From Nocardia sp. NBC_00508 (GTDB lineage: Bacteria > Actinomycetota > Actinomycetes > Mycobacteriales > Mycobacteriaceae), in assembly GCF_036346875.1 (NCBI RefSeq), contig NZ_CP107852.1, positions 5,022,001-5,086,000 of the forward strand: a stretch of DNA of 64,000 nt, given 5' to 3'. Every line of letters begins with the position of its first letter. Position 1 is the stretch's first letter. The position numbers were made by a program, and so were the translations under genes. This document shows positions 28,419 to 36,668 of this stretch, one piece after another. The notes under the pieces were generated by a model. That model did no database searches and was not told the DNA's origin. It was given only the letters and a program-made list of their open reading frames with translations.

Positions 28419-29933
28419 ATGGCAACACTGAGCGAGCTACTTGCCGAGCACACCGACCTACCCGGCGTCGCCGTCGACCATCTGCAGCGGGTGGTGGGCG
28501 ATTGGCAGCTGCTGGCCGATCTGTCCTTCGCCGACCTGTTGCTGTGGGTCGGTGCGGGTCCGGTGGTCGAGGGAGCGGATATCGTGTGCGTCGCACAGTG
28601 CCGCCCGACCACCGCGCCCACCGTGCACCTGGAGGACCTGGTCGGCATGGTTGCCCGGCGGGCCGAGCATCCGCAGGTGTTCGCCGCGCTGACGACCGGA
28701 GAGATCGCGCGCGCCGACAGCGAGGTCGAAGCATCCGGCGTCTACCACCCGCATCCGGTGCACGCGATCCGCGAGGCGATCCCGGTGCGCTGCGGCGACG
28801 ACGTGATCGCGGTGCTCAGCCGGGATACCGATATGCAACGTTCCCGGGTGCGCAGCCAACTCGAGAGTGCCTACGTGGCGTGCGCGGACGACCTGTGCCA
28901 GATGATCGCCGACGGCACCTTCCCGACCACAGAGGACCGCGCGGCCACCCATTCCAGCCCGCGCGCGGGAGACGGTTTCATCCGGCTCGACACCGAGGGC
29001 ATCGTCGGCTACGCCAGCCCGAACGCGCTGTCGGCTTATCACCGGATGGGCTTACAGTCCGATCTGGCCGGACAGGATCTCGCCGTCACCACCCGTTCGC
29101 TGATCACCGACCCGTTCGACGCGCAAGAAGTGGTCGGCGACATCCAGGCGGCGCTGGCCGGGCGGACCGGGCGGCGCATGGAGGTCGAGGCGCGCGGCGC
29201 CACCGTGCTGCTGCGCACGCTCGTGTTGCGCCCGCACGGTGAACTGGCCGGCGCCGCCGTGCTCGTTCGCGATGTCACCGAGGTCAAGCGGCGCGATCGC
29301 GCGCTGCTCAGCAAGGACGCCACCATCCGGGAGATCCATCACCGGGTGAAGAACAACCTGCAAACCGTCGCCGCCCTGCTTCGCCTGCAAGCCCGGCGCA
29401 CCGAGAACGAGGAGGCGCAGGTCGCGCTCACCGAGTCGGTGCGCAGGGTCACCTCGATCGCGTCGGTGCACGAGATGCTGTCCATGTCGGTGGACGAGGA
29501 GGTCGATCTCGACGAGGTCGTCGACCGGCTGCTGCCGATCATGGCCGATGTCGCCACCGTGCACACCGCGCGCATCAAAGTGCGTCGCGCCGGCTCGCTC
29601 GGCGTCTTTTCCGCCGAACGCGCGACCCCGCTGGTGATGGTGCTGACCGAACTGGTGCAGAACGCCATCGAGCACGCCTTCGATTCCGGCGAAAACGGCA
29701 CGGTGACAATCCGTTCCGAGCGTTCGGCCCGCTGGCTCGACGTGATCATCAGCGACGACGGCCGCGGCCTGCCCCCAGGTTTCAGCCTGGAATCCTCCGA
29801 TCGCCTCGGCCTCCAAATCGTCCGCACCCTGGTCACCGCCGAACTCGGCGGTTCCATCGGCCTGCACCCCGGCGCCGACATCGGCACCGATGCCGTCCTC
29901 CGCGTTCCCCTGGGGCGCCGCTCGGGCCGCTGA
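28419..29933 (+). CDS. pdtaS: PdtaS-type sensor histidine kinase
   Basis: Soluble sensor kinase of 504 residues; the M. tuberculosis homologue Rv3220c phosphorylates the RNA-binding response regulator PdtaR, which is not encoded here. An N-terminal GAF-type domain covers about residues 1-155 and a PAS-type domain about 185-290 (DTEGIVGYASPNALSAYHRMG). The HisKA_2 dimerisation motif REIHHRVKNNLQTVAALLRLQ around residue 310 carries the phospho-acceptor His. An HWE/HisKA_2-class ATPase domain follows with ELVQNAIEHAF and DDGRGLPPGF. No membrane helix is seen. Identification is strong. Confidence 0.94.
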   Translation: MATLSELLAEHTDLPGVAVDHLQRVVGDWQLLADLSFADLLLWVGAGPVVEGADIVCVAQCRPTTAPTVHLEDLVGMVARRAEHPQVFAALTTGEIARADSEVEASGVYHPHPVHAIREAIPVRCGDDVIAVLSRDTDMQRSRVRSQLESAYVACADDLCQMIADGTFPTTEDRAATHSSPRAGDGFIRLDTEGIVGYASPNALSAYHRMGLQSDLAGQDLAVTTRSLITDPFDAQEVVGDIQAALAGRTGRRMEVEARGATVLLRTLVLRPHGELAGAAVLVRDVTEVKRRDRALLSKDATIREIHHRVKNNLQTVAALLRLQARRTENEEAQVALTESVRRVTSIASVHEMLSMSVDEEVDLDEVVDRLLPIMADVATVHTARIKVRRAGSLGVFSAERATPLVMVLTELVQNAIEHAFDSGENGTVTIRSERSARWLDVIISDDGRGLPPGFSLESSDRLGLQIVRTLVTAELGGSIGLHPGADIGTDAVLRVPLGRRSGR

Positions 29934-30063
29934 GAGCGGAATACCGGCACGCGTCGGCGGCCACCCGGGGTCGCCCGCGGCGGACCCGATCACCTTGGCA
30001 ATCAACCGCTTTCGAGTGGAGTGCGGACAGGCATTGCCAATCGAACAGCTACCCGAACAACAC

Positions 30064-30088
30064 AGCCCGGCACCTTAGGTGCCGGGCT
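30064..30088. terminator. Terminator hairpin between pdtaS and whiB1
   Basis: AGCCCGGCACC at 30064-30074 is perfectly complementary to 30078-30088 with a 3-base loop. Read on the minus strand it is followed by GTGTTGTT, so it is most convincing as the whiB1 terminator, and it may also serve pdtaS. Confidence 0.75.
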
Positions 30089-30141
30089 GAAAATGCCTAC
30101 CGGGCCGGGCTGCTGAATGGCCCGGAAGGCGGAATCGTCTT

Positions 30142-30396
30142 TTAAACGACGGTGCGGGTGCGGGTGCGCGCGTTCCGGCGCTTCAGCGCCCGGCGCTCGT
30201 CCTCGCTCATACCACCCCACACGCCGGCGTCTTGTCCGGACTTCAGGGCCCAGGACAGGCAGTCGGCGGTTACGGGGCAGCGAGCGCAGACCAGCTTGGC
30301 ATCGGCAATCTGCGCGAGCGCCGGACCACTGTTACCCACCGGGAAGAACAGCTCAGGGTCCTCATCGCGACAGATGGCCTTGTGGCGCCAGTCCAT
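30142..30396 (-). CDS. whiB1: WhiB1 iron-sulfur transcription regulator
   Basis: Protein of 84 residues carrying a 4Fe-4S cluster on four Cys residues, seen at about positions 9, 37, 40 and 46 (AICRDED and LVCARCPVTADCLSW). In mycobacteria WhiB1 is essential, reacts with nitric oxide and binds SigA. The turn GVWGGMSEDERR and the basic tail KRRNARTRTRTVV complete the family pattern. Length equals M. tuberculosis WhiB1, and the position next to pdtaS is conserved. A CRP-type site lies about 90-105 bases upstream of the ATG. Confidence 0.96.
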   Translation of the reverse strand: MDWRHKAICRDEDPELFFPVGNSGPALAQIADAKLVCARCPVTADCLSWALKSGQDAGVWGGMSEDERRALKRRNARTRTRTVV

Positions 30397-30485
30397 TCCT
30401 CTGCTCCTTTGCTGGGCGCCGCGCAGGGCGCCTATGGTTTGTGGATCGTTCACTTGTGCGACTCGAATGTTTCCGCACGGTTGCT

Positions 30486-30501
30486 TGTGAATGCTTTCAC
30501 G
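30486..30501. promoter_or_regulatory. CRP-type binding site upstream of whiB1
   Basis: TGTGA at 30486-30490 and TCACG at 30497-30501 with a 6-base spacer fit the CRP/GlxR consensus TGTGA-N6-TCACA with one mismatch. It lies within the 250-base gap between whiB1 and the lipid-kinase gene. In M. tuberculosis whiB1 is a known target of the CRP protein Rv3676, which supports function here. Confidence 0.65.
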
Positions 30502-30648
30502 AACACCGTAGATGTCAATAGGTATGCGGTGCACCGTGGGGAAGCTCACGCTCTGAAGGCCCCCGCAGGGGGAGCCTGCCCGGTCCTTTGTACTCGCTCT
30601 ACCTGCTTTTCGCAGCACAACCGCGATGTTTTTCCCGGCGTTTCGTGC

Positions 30649-31593
30649 TCAGTGTGGCTGTGGCGCTACCACGGCGAGGATGTCGGGCACCGCCGTGAAG
30701 TCCACCACGTTGCGCTTCCCGATGAAGTCGCCATCGATTTGCAGGCCGATGGGTTCTTTGGACTCGATTCGTACGGTGCGAACGTTGTCTTCGCGAAATA
30801 AATTGCGGGACTTAGGGTTTCCATTCGGCGTGAGAAGTTGACGCGCGAGCAGGAGCGTCGGAACCACCGCCATGGAGCGCATGGCGAACACGCCGAGCCC
30901 CGTTTCGAACCGGGTTCCGGGGTTGGTGTGGACCGGTGTGGCGTTCAAGTAGGTCCAGGGTGTGGTGTTGGTAACGAAGGCGTAATGCACGCCAGCTACG
31001 GGCTCATGGCCTGGAATTTCGACCCGAACGCTCGGTTCTGCGCGTTTTGCGCGGAAAAATTGTCGCACAGTTGTTCGAAGATAACGAGCCGGGGTGGCGG
31101 TGCGGCCCCGGGCGCGGCTCGCGTCGATCGCCTCACAAACGTCGGCGTCCAATCCGACGCCGGCGCTGAAACAGAACCAGCGATCGTCGGCGGTGCCGAG
31201 GCCGATGCGGCGATCGGACGCCACCGTGAGCAGATCGATGAGCTGGTTGGTGGCGGTGACAGGGTCCGGTGAGATGCCGAGCGCTCTGGCGAACACGTTC
31301 GCCGAGCCGCCGGGGATCACGCCCAAGCGCGGCAGCCACGCTTGGCCGTCGTCCAGCTCGGGCAGCGGCAGGAAGCCGTTGATGGTCTCGTTGACCGTTC
31401 CATCGCCGCCGTGCACGACGATCAGGTCCATCTCGTTGGTAGCAGCCCACTGCGCCAGTTCCGCCGCGTGACCACGGTGCTGGGTGTGCGCAACGGTCAG
31501 CTGAGTGCGGCTCTCCAGCGCGTGCGCCAGCAGGTCTCGGGTCGCCGGTGTAGTCGAGGTGGCATTCGGGTTGACGATCAGCAACGTCCGCAC
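30649..31593 (-). CDS. Diacylglycerol-kinase-family lipid kinase
   Basis: Protein of 314 residues of the diacylglycerol/sphingosine kinase catalytic family. The nucleotide loop is VHGGDGTVNETINGFL near residue 60 with the family GGDGT motif. Further typical parts are GVIPGGSANVFARALGI near residue 95 and the C-terminal beta domain ending VQ/LQIDGDFIG (GLQIDGDFIGKRNVVDFTAVP). Substrate could be diacylglycerol, a phosphatidylinositol-mannoside precursor or another lipid; sequence alone cannot tell. ATG 31593 begins the conserved LLIVNPNATS segment, so the start is secure. It corresponds in position to Rv3218. Confidence 0.9.
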   Translation of the reverse strand: MRTLLIVNPNATSTTPATRDLLAHALESRTQLTVAHTQHRGHAAELAQWAATNEMDLIVVHGGDGTVNETINGFLPLPELDDGQAWLPRLGVIPGGSANVFARALGISPDPVTATNQLIDLLTVASDRRIGLGTADDRWFCFSAGVGLDADVCEAIDASRARGRTATPARYLRTTVRQFFRAKRAEPSVRVEIPGHEPVAGVHYAFVTNTTPWTYLNATPVHTNPGTRFETGLGVFAMRSMAVVPTLLLARQLLTPNGNPKSRNLFREDNVRTVRIESKEPIGLQIDGDFIGKRNVVDFTAVPDILAVVAPQPH

Positions 31594-31710
31594 GTTCGAA
31601 GCCTAGTTGGCGGCTGCGTCGGGCCGGAAAGCGGCGAGCGACGCCCGGTGGAATGCGCTGCCGATCTACACCGGCCGGTGGCGTGGTTGTCCGGGTCGTA
31701 GGCTTGCCGC

Positions 31711-32110
31711 GTGAGTGAGCGTCAGCGAGTGAATCGAGGACACAGCGCGCGGTCGCGCACGACGGAGGCGAGTATCTGCGAGGCGGAGTCGTGAGGGAGC
31801 GTCAGCGAGTGAACCGGGAACACGGTGCGTCGGCGGGCACGGTGGAGGCGAGCGTCTGCGAGGCGGAGTCGTGAGGGAGCGTCAGCGAGTGAACCGGGAA
31901 CACGGTGCGTCGGCGGGCACGGTGGAGGCGAGCGTCTGCGAGGCGGAGTCGTGAGGGAGCGTCAGCGAGTGAACCGGGAACACGGTGCGTCGGCGCGCAC
32001 GGTGGAGGCGAGCGTCTGCGAGGCGCAGTCGTGAGGGAGCGTCAGCGAGTGAACCGGGAACACGGTGCGTCGGCGGGCACGGTGGAGGCGAGCGTCAGCG
32101 AGGCGCAGTC
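31711..32110 (+). repeat. Five tandem 80-base repeat units
   Basis: Units begin at 31711, 31791, 31871, 31951 and 32031, each opening GTGAGKGAGCGTCAGCGAG and ending in CTGCGAGGCGGAGTC or a close variant. Units 2-5 are almost identical; the first is more diverged. Because 80 is not a multiple of 3, each unit shifts the frame. The next gene begins directly at the unit boundary (GTG 32111). The same family occurs at 34592-34785 and 44397-44640. Open frames inside are products of the repetition. Confidence 0.93.
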
Positions 32111-32524
32111 GTGAGCGCCGAGGGTTCGGCGCGGGTGCCGACGACGGTGCGGGCGGCCGGTGGCTTGGTGACGCTCGAAGGGGTGGTCGCCGTGGTGGTC
32201 GCGGTCGTGCTGGTCGTGCGCGGGCTGCTCGGTCACGACCAGACCGCGACCAGCGGCTACGGCACGGCCGCCTGGTTCGGCATCCTCGGCGGTGCGGTAC
32301 TGGCCGCAGGCGTCGGCCTGCTGCTCGGCAAACGCTGGGGCCGCGCCATCGCCGTCATCGCCCAGCTGCTGCTGCTCCCGGTCACCTGGTCGCTGCTCAC
32401 CGACTCGCACCAGCCGGTCTACGGCGCGCTGCTCGGGCTGGTCGCGGTCACCGCGCTGGCGCTGCTGTTCGCTCCGCCGTCCACGCGGTGGATGGCGCAG
32501 GACTACGGAGTGGAACCGGAGTAG
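32111..32524 (+). CDS. Small integral membrane protein (Rv3217c type)
   Basis: Protein of 137 residues with about four hydrophobic helices: GLVTLEGVVAVVVAVVLVV near residues 17-35, AAWFGILGGAVLAAGVGLLLG near 53-73, AIAVIAQLLLLPVTWSLL near 80-97 and ALLGLVAVTALALLF near 105-120. No catalytic residues are visible. GTG 32111 is chosen because upstream is tandem repeat; the start codon falls exactly at the end of repeat unit five. Its 3' end overlaps the convergent endonuclease V gene by 22 bases. Role unknown. Confidence 0.8.
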   Translation: MSAEGSARVPTTVRAAGGLVTLEGVVAVVVAVVLVVRGLLGHDQTATSGYGTAAWFGILGGAVLAAGVGLLLGKRWGRAIAVIAQLLLLPVTWSLLTDSHQPVYGALLGLVAVTALALLFAPPSTRWMAQDYGVEPE

Positions 32525-33210
32525 TTCTCGGCCACGTCGCGCAGCGCGGCCCGGCAGAGGTGGTCGGCGTGCCTGGTGGTTTCCGGTAGCCGGTGGCGCG
32601 GGGTCACGGCGAGCACTCGAGCGCAGGCGGTGTCGAGGTCGATGCGGTGCCCGACGGAGACGAAGACCGGTTTGACGCCGGTTCTGGTGCGTAGCGCGCG
32701 TCCGACCACCTCGCGGTCGATGGTGATGTCGCTGGCGGCGCCGCGTTGTGGACCCGGTTCGGCGTAGTCGCCCCACACGGTTTTCGCGACGCCGATCGTC
32801 GGCACCCCGGTGAGCAGTCCGAGGTGGCAGGCCAGGCCGAAGCGTCGTGGGTGTGCCAGTCCCTGTCCGTCGCAGATCAGCAGATCCGGTGCGGTGTCGA
32901 GCTTTTCGAGCGCGGCCAGGGTGGTCGGGATCTCGCGGAAGGCGAGCAGGCCTGGTACGTACGGGAAGGCGGCGACGCCGTGCGCGACGGCGGACGATAC
33001 CGGGCGCAGTGTGGCGGCGTCCAAGACGACGGCCGCGGCGGCGACGGTGCCGGTGTCGTGGTAGGCGGAGTCGAGTCCGGCCACCGTGCGGAACCGGGTT
33101 CCCGGCGGTGTGACCGGATCGACCAGCGGCCGCAGTTCGTCCTGCATGGCCATGGCCGCCTCGGCGGTGGTGGGCCAGGGCGCGCGATCGACCCGCGCGA
33201 GCCAGGACAT
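32503..33210 (-). CDS. nfi: Endonuclease V (deoxyinosine 3' endonuclease)
   Basis: DNA repair nuclease of 235 residues that nicks DNA one base 3' of deoxyinosine. Motifs fit: VAGLDSAYHD near residue 42 (metal-binding Asp), YVPGLLAFREIP near residue 85 with the conserved Glu, LLICDGQGLAHPRRFGLACHLG near residue 107 with Asp and His, and PTIGVAKTVWG near residue 138. ATG 33210 lies just after the stop of the acetyltransferase gene upstream, so both are probably one transcript. The end overlaps the convergent membrane-protein gene by 22 bases. Confidence 0.93.
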   Translation of the reverse strand: MSWLARVDRAPWPTTAEAAMAMQDELRPLVDPVTPPGTRFRTVAGLDSAYHDTGTVAAAAVVLDAATLRPVSSAVAHGVAAFPYVPGLLAFREIPTTLAALEKLDTAPDLLICDGQGLAHPRRFGLACHLGLLTGVPTIGVAKTVWGDYAEPGPQRGAASDITIDREVVGRALRTRTGVKPVFVSVGHRIDLDTACARVLAVTPRHRLPETTRHADHLCRAALRDVAENYSGSTP

Positions 33211-33215
33211 CGGCG

Positions 33216-33941
33216 TTACCGCGCCTCGGCGGCCAGCTCGCTGAGCGCGTCGCCCGCCAGCCGGTAGCCGACCCATTCGTCCTGGACCACGGCACCGATC
33301 GACTCGTAGAAGTCGATCGACGGCTTGTTCCAGGTCAGCACCGACCAGGCGACGCGGCTGTAGCCCTTGTCCACCGCCTCCTTCGCCAGGGCGGTGAGCA
33401 GCGCCTTGCCGTAGCCCTTGCCCCTGGTCTCCGGCTTGACGTACAGGTCTTCCAGGTAGATGCCGTGCATGCCGTCCCAGGTGGAGAAGTTGAGAAACCA
33501 GATGGCGCAGCCGAGCAGACCCGTCGCGCCCGCCACCACGTGCGCGAAGACCTTCGGCTCCGGCCCGAACAGCGCGGTGCGCAGTTGCTCGGCGGTGACC
33601 GAGCACTCGTGTCGGGCCTTCTCGTACTCGGCCAGGTCGTAGACGAGGTCGACCAGCGCGGGCACGTCGGACGGGACGGCGCGCCGCAGAACCGCGTCGC
33701 CGAGATCGACGGTGTCCGGCTCACTCGCGCTGGGATCACCGGGCTCGGCCGCGCTCGCATTGCCGGCGTCGGGATTGTGTGCGCTGGAATCGCCGGGCTG
33801 GGTCGCGCTCGCGTTGATGGCGTCGGCGTCGTTTGCGCTGGGATCGCTGAACTGGGTCGCGCCGGGGTCGGTTGCGCCGCGGTCGACGGCGCGAGGATCG
33901 GTCTCGCCGGGATCGGTGGCGGTGCGGACGGTTTCGGTCAC
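33216..33941 (-). CDS. GNAT N-acetyltransferase with low-complexity N-terminus
   Basis: Protein of 241 residues. The first 75 or so are a low-complexity run of degenerate Asp-Pro-Gly/Asn-Ala-Ser motifs (such as TQPGDSSAHNPDAGNASAAE). The GNAT domain follows from AVLRRAVPSDVPALVDLVYDLAEYEKA, with the acetyl-CoA loop LYVKPETRGKGYGKALL near residue 160 and the closing SIDFYESIGAVVQDEWVGYRL. The domain resembles the SAT1/SSAT-like group that acetylates diamines or amino acids, but the substrate is not fixed. GTG 33941 overlaps the phosphatase-like gene's stop (GTGA). Confidence 0.87.
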   Translation of the reverse strand: MTETVRTATDPGETDPRAVDRGATDPGATQFSDPSANDADAINASATQPGDSSAHNPDAGNASAAEPGDPSASEPDTVDLGDAVLRRAVPSDVPALVDLVYDLAEYEKARHECSVTAEQLRTALFGPEPKVFAHVVAGATGLLGCAIWFLNFSTWDGMHGIYLEDLYVKPETRGKGYGKALLTALAKEAVDKGYSRVAWSVLTWNKPSIDFYESIGAVVQDEWVGYRLAGDALSELAAEAR

Positions 33942-34543
33942 AGTGATGCTCCGTTGGGTACCAGGTTGTGCGCGTGGATGGTGCGCGCGTCGTGCTCGTA
34001 GCCGAGTACGGTCAGCGCACCGGTCGACATGGCGAAACGGCAGCCCTCCCTGACGTCGAATTCGGCCCATCGGGCGATCAGCGCGCGGGAGAAGTGGCCG
34101 TGCCCCACCAGCACGATATCCCGCTCGGAAAGCACCGGCGCAACGGTGGCCAGCGCCCGGTCGGCTCGCGCGCTGACCTGATCCGCGGACTCGCCGTCGG
34201 GCACATCGCCGGTCCAGATGGTCCAGCCGGGCGCGGACTCGCGGATCTGCGGGGTGGTCAAGCCCTCGTAGGCGCCGTAGTCCCATTCGGCGAGGTCGGT
34301 GTCGATCACGGCGCCGGTGAGCCCGGCCAGCTCGGCGGTGCGCACCGCGCGTTGCCGAGGGCTGGTGTGCACCAGCGGATTTCGCAGCTTCAGCGCGTCC
34401 AGCAGGCGCCCGGCGGCCTCGGCCTGCCGCTCGCCGTGCTCGGTGAGCGGCAGATCGGTGCGACCGGTATGGCGCCGCTCGCGGGACCAGGCTGTTTCGC
34501 CGTGCCGGAGCAGGACCAAGCGGACGCCATCGTGTACGGACAT
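33938..34543 (-). CDS. Histidine phosphatase (Gpm2/Rv3214 type)
   Basis: Protein of about 201 residues of the phosphoglycerate mutase-like superfamily; Rv3214 is an acid phosphatase rather than a mutase. The catalytic motif LVLLRHGETAWS lies near residue 10, the second His near residue 153 in VLVGHGHFSRAL, and the phosphate-pocket Arg and Glu in SPRQRAVRTAEL and LAEWDYGAYEG. The start is either ATG 34543 or an ATG 12 bases upstream; homology begins about RLVLLRHG, so both are acceptable. Tandem repeats of the 80-base family lie directly upstream. Confidence 0.9.
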   Translation of the reverse strand: MSVHDGVRLVLLRHGETAWSRERRHTGRTDLPLTEHGERQAEAAGRLLDALKLRNPLVHTSPRQRAVRTAELAGLTGAVIDTDLAEWDYGAYEGLTTPQIRESAPGWTIWTGDVPDGESADQVSARADRALATVAPVLSERDIVLVGHGHFSRALIARWAEFDVREGCRFAMSTGALTVLGYEHDARTIHAHNLVPNGASL

Positions 34544-34591
34544 GCCTCCCATCATGGCCGCGGCCGCGCAGCGCCTCCCGCGCCGGGTCCG

Positions 34592-34785
34592 CTGACGACT
34601 CCGCCTCGCCGGCGCTCGCTCACGACTCCGCCTCGCTGGCGCTCGCCTCCGTCGTGCGCGAAGGCGCGCTGTGTTTCCGGTTCACTCGCTGGCGCTCGCT
34701 CACGACTCCGCCTCGCTGGCGCTCGCCTCCGTCGTGCGCGAAGGCGCGCTGTGTTTCCGGTTCACTCGCTGGCGCTCGCTCACGG
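34592..34785 (-). repeat. 80-base repeat family, second locus
   Basis: On the minus strand two full units (boundaries at about 34781, 34701 and 34621) and a partial third. Units are about identical to each other and share the opening GTGAGCGAGCGCCAGCGAG and ending GCGAGGCGGAGTC with the loci at 31711 and 44397, but the middle differs. The first unit begins inside the oxidoreductase stop codon at 34780. It fills the gap before the phosphatase-like gene. Confidence 0.92.
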
Positions 34786-35286
34786 CCGGATCGGCTTCCC
34801 GAGTTCGAGGACAACCAGCGGCAACGAACGGGTGACCTTGGCCTGGTACTCCGCGAGCAACGGATTGTTCGCCACCACCCAGCCCACGAACTCGTCGTAC
34901 TCGGCGCCCTCGAGCGCACGCGCACTGGCGTGGTAGGTGGTCGAACCCAACTCGATGGTGACGCGGGAATCGGCTTTCACGTTGTAGTACCAGGCCGGGT
35001 ACTTGCCCTCGATGAACGAACTCACGTACAAGATTTCGCCACGCCGCAGCAGGCCGAGCGGGACCACGTGCGGTTTACCGCTTTTGGCCCCGGTGGTGGT
35101 GAGCAGCAACAGTTCACCGCCTTCGTAGGCTCCGCCGACCTTGCCGCTGTTGTCGCGGAACTCCTGGATCACGCCGTTGTTCCAGTGGGCGATCTCCGCA
35201 TCGGAGTATTCCTGATTCCACGGCGCGTCCGGGTCGTCGTAGGACGTGGGGTTGGATTCCGATGCGGTGGACTCGGTTTCGCTCAT
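34780..35286 (-). CDS. Deazaflavin (F420)-type nitroreductase-family protein
   Basis: Protein of 168 residues of the Ddn/DUF385 family, split-barrel proteins that often use coenzyme F420 for reductions. The family core TTTGAKSGKPHVVPLGLLRRGE lies near residue 65, followed by SSFIEGKYPAWYYNVKADSRVTIELGS and AEYDEFVGWVVANNPLLAEYQ. The first 30 residues are acidic and likely disordered. The TGA stop is formed by the first bases of an 80-base repeat unit (GTGAGC), so the repeat has apparently replaced or supplied the original gene end. Substrate unknown. Confidence 0.9.
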   Translation of the reverse strand: MSETESTASESNPTSYDDPDAPWNQEYSDAEIAHWNNGVIQEFRDNSGKVGGAYEGGELLLLTTTGAKSGKPHVVPLGLLRRGEILYVSSFIEGKYPAWYYNVKADSRVTIELGSTTYHASARALEGAEYDEFVGWVVANNPLLAEYQAKVTRSLPLVVLELGKPIRP

Positions 35287-35411
35287 GCACACAGTGTGCC
35301 GCAGGTCACCGACAAGTTCGGGCGGTCTGCCGTGCGGCATCTGTGTGCCCGCAAGCTGCACCGAACCTGGAAAACCGATGTAGCGCCGAACCGGCTCCCG
35401 ACAAACACCGT

Positions 35412-36641
35412 TCAGCCGAGGGCGTGCAGCTCGCCGTCGCGCAGTTCGAGCACGGTGTTACCCAGTACCGCAAGGGAGATGGGCCTGCCGGTGTAGCCCG
35501 GACGCTCCACCGGGATGCGCCCGACCTCGGCACCCGTGGCCGGGTCGAGGATGGCGAGCGCGCCGGTGGTGGGCAGCAGCAGTTTGCCCGCCATGAGCGC
35601 GGGCGCGCCGAGGGCGGTACCGGAGGTCCACAGCGGGTCGAATGTGCTGCCGTTCAAGGCGATCACGCTGTTGCCGGTGAAGACCAGGTAGGCCGATCCG
35701 ATCCGGGTGGTCGTGGCGTCCTGGCTCAGCGGCGCCGAAAGCTGATGCACCACGATGGGGTTTCCGTTTCCGTCGTAGACCGCCAGGCGCGGTGGCAGCG
35801 ACTCCGCGCCCGCGGAGATGCCCGGGACGTACAGCACGATTCGGCTGTCGGATACCGCGACCACCGTGGCGTCCGCGGAATCCATTCCGGTGCCGGTCAA
35901 TACGTGCGAGCCGTACTCCTCGGGCACCGTGTTGTCCTTCGGCGCCGGGTTGAGCACGGTGAGCCGGTTGGCCGGGTCGGCGGGGCAGCGTTCCAGCACG
36001 GCGAGCCGGGACGGACTGGAACTCGACGAGAGCAGCGTGCAGCCTCTACGCGGTTGGGTCTTCACGTTCACCGGCGCGTCGACGAAGCCGTACTCCACGG
36101 TGCGCACCAGATCCGACCGCCACATCTCCAGCCGCCGCGGTCCCTGCGCGAGGACGTAGGTACCGTCGACCGACAGCCGCACGCTCGAATCCATGTAGCT
36201 GCTGCGCGCGGTGCGACGGTCGCCGCTGTCCCCGGACAGCAACGTGGTCTGGCTGCAGCCGCGGTCGTCGCGGTACACCGCCACGACCATGCCGTACTGT
36301 CCCTCGATCCCGCACAGCGGCAGGTCGCGCCGGTACTTCCAGAGCTGATCGCCGGTGCGTGGATCGCGGCCGATGACGGTGTCGTCGGCGCCGGTGACCG
36401 CGACGCCGCCGGACACGAGCGCTCGCGCGCTCGCGCTGTCCGGCGCGTGCCACAGTTCGCGCAGCGAAGTGGGCAGCCGCTCGGCCGCGACCGGGGTGGT
36501 CACGGTGGTCGCCGCGGTCACCGATTCGGTGCCGTGCGCGTCTCCGCGCACCCAGACCACGACCCCCGCGACCACCACGAGAACCGCGATCGCCACGGCA
36601 GCGATGATGTCGGCGCGTGTCCGCCGCTCGGGTGCGAGCAC
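35412..36641 (-). CDS. Membrane-anchored PQQ-like propeller protein (Rv3212 type)
   Basis: Protein of 409 residues. One N-terminal membrane helix (IIAAVAIAVLVVVAGVVVWV near residues 12-31) anchors an extracellular domain. That domain has repeated beta-propeller blades such as GRDPRTGDQLWKYRRDLPLCG, ALNGSTFDPLWTSGTALGAP and AILDPATGAEVGRIPVERPG. Several Cys residues may form disulfides. No enzymatic motif is present. Its length and position, before rhlE, agree with Rv3212. It may act in envelope assembly or signalling, which is inference. Confidence 0.84.
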   Translation of the reverse strand: MLAPERRTRADIIAAVAIAVLVVVAGVVVWVRGDAHGTESVTAATTVTTPVAAERLPTSLRELWHAPDSASARALVSGGVAVTGADDTVIGRDPRTGDQLWKYRRDLPLCGIEGQYGMVVAVYRDDRGCSQTTLLSGDSGDRRTARSSYMDSSVRLSVDGTYVLAQGPRRLEMWRSDLVRTVEYGFVDAPVNVKTQPRRGCTLLSSSSSPSRLAVLERCPADPANRLTVLNPAPKDNTVPEEYGSHVLTGTGMDSADATVVAVSDSRIVLYVPGISAGAESLPPRLAVYDGNGNPIVVHQLSAPLSQDATTTRIGSAYLVFTGNSVIALNGSTFDPLWTSGTALGAPALMAGKLLLPTTGALAILDPATGAEVGRIPVERPGYTGRPISLAVLGNTVLELRDGELHALG

Positions 36642-36668
36642 GAGTGCGAGACTAGCGGATCAGAACGG

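Noticed and set aside
28419..29933. Complete PdtaS-PdtaR pair
   Set aside because: No response-regulator gene is adjacent; only the kinase is present.
31711..32110. CRISPR-like array
   Set aside because: Units are identical end to end at 80 bases with no variable spacers between short repeats, and no cas genes are near.
31825..32589. Overlapping small frames starting MRRRARWRRASARRS
   Set aside because: Each is the same stretch of an 80-base unit read in successive frames; a by-product of the repeat.
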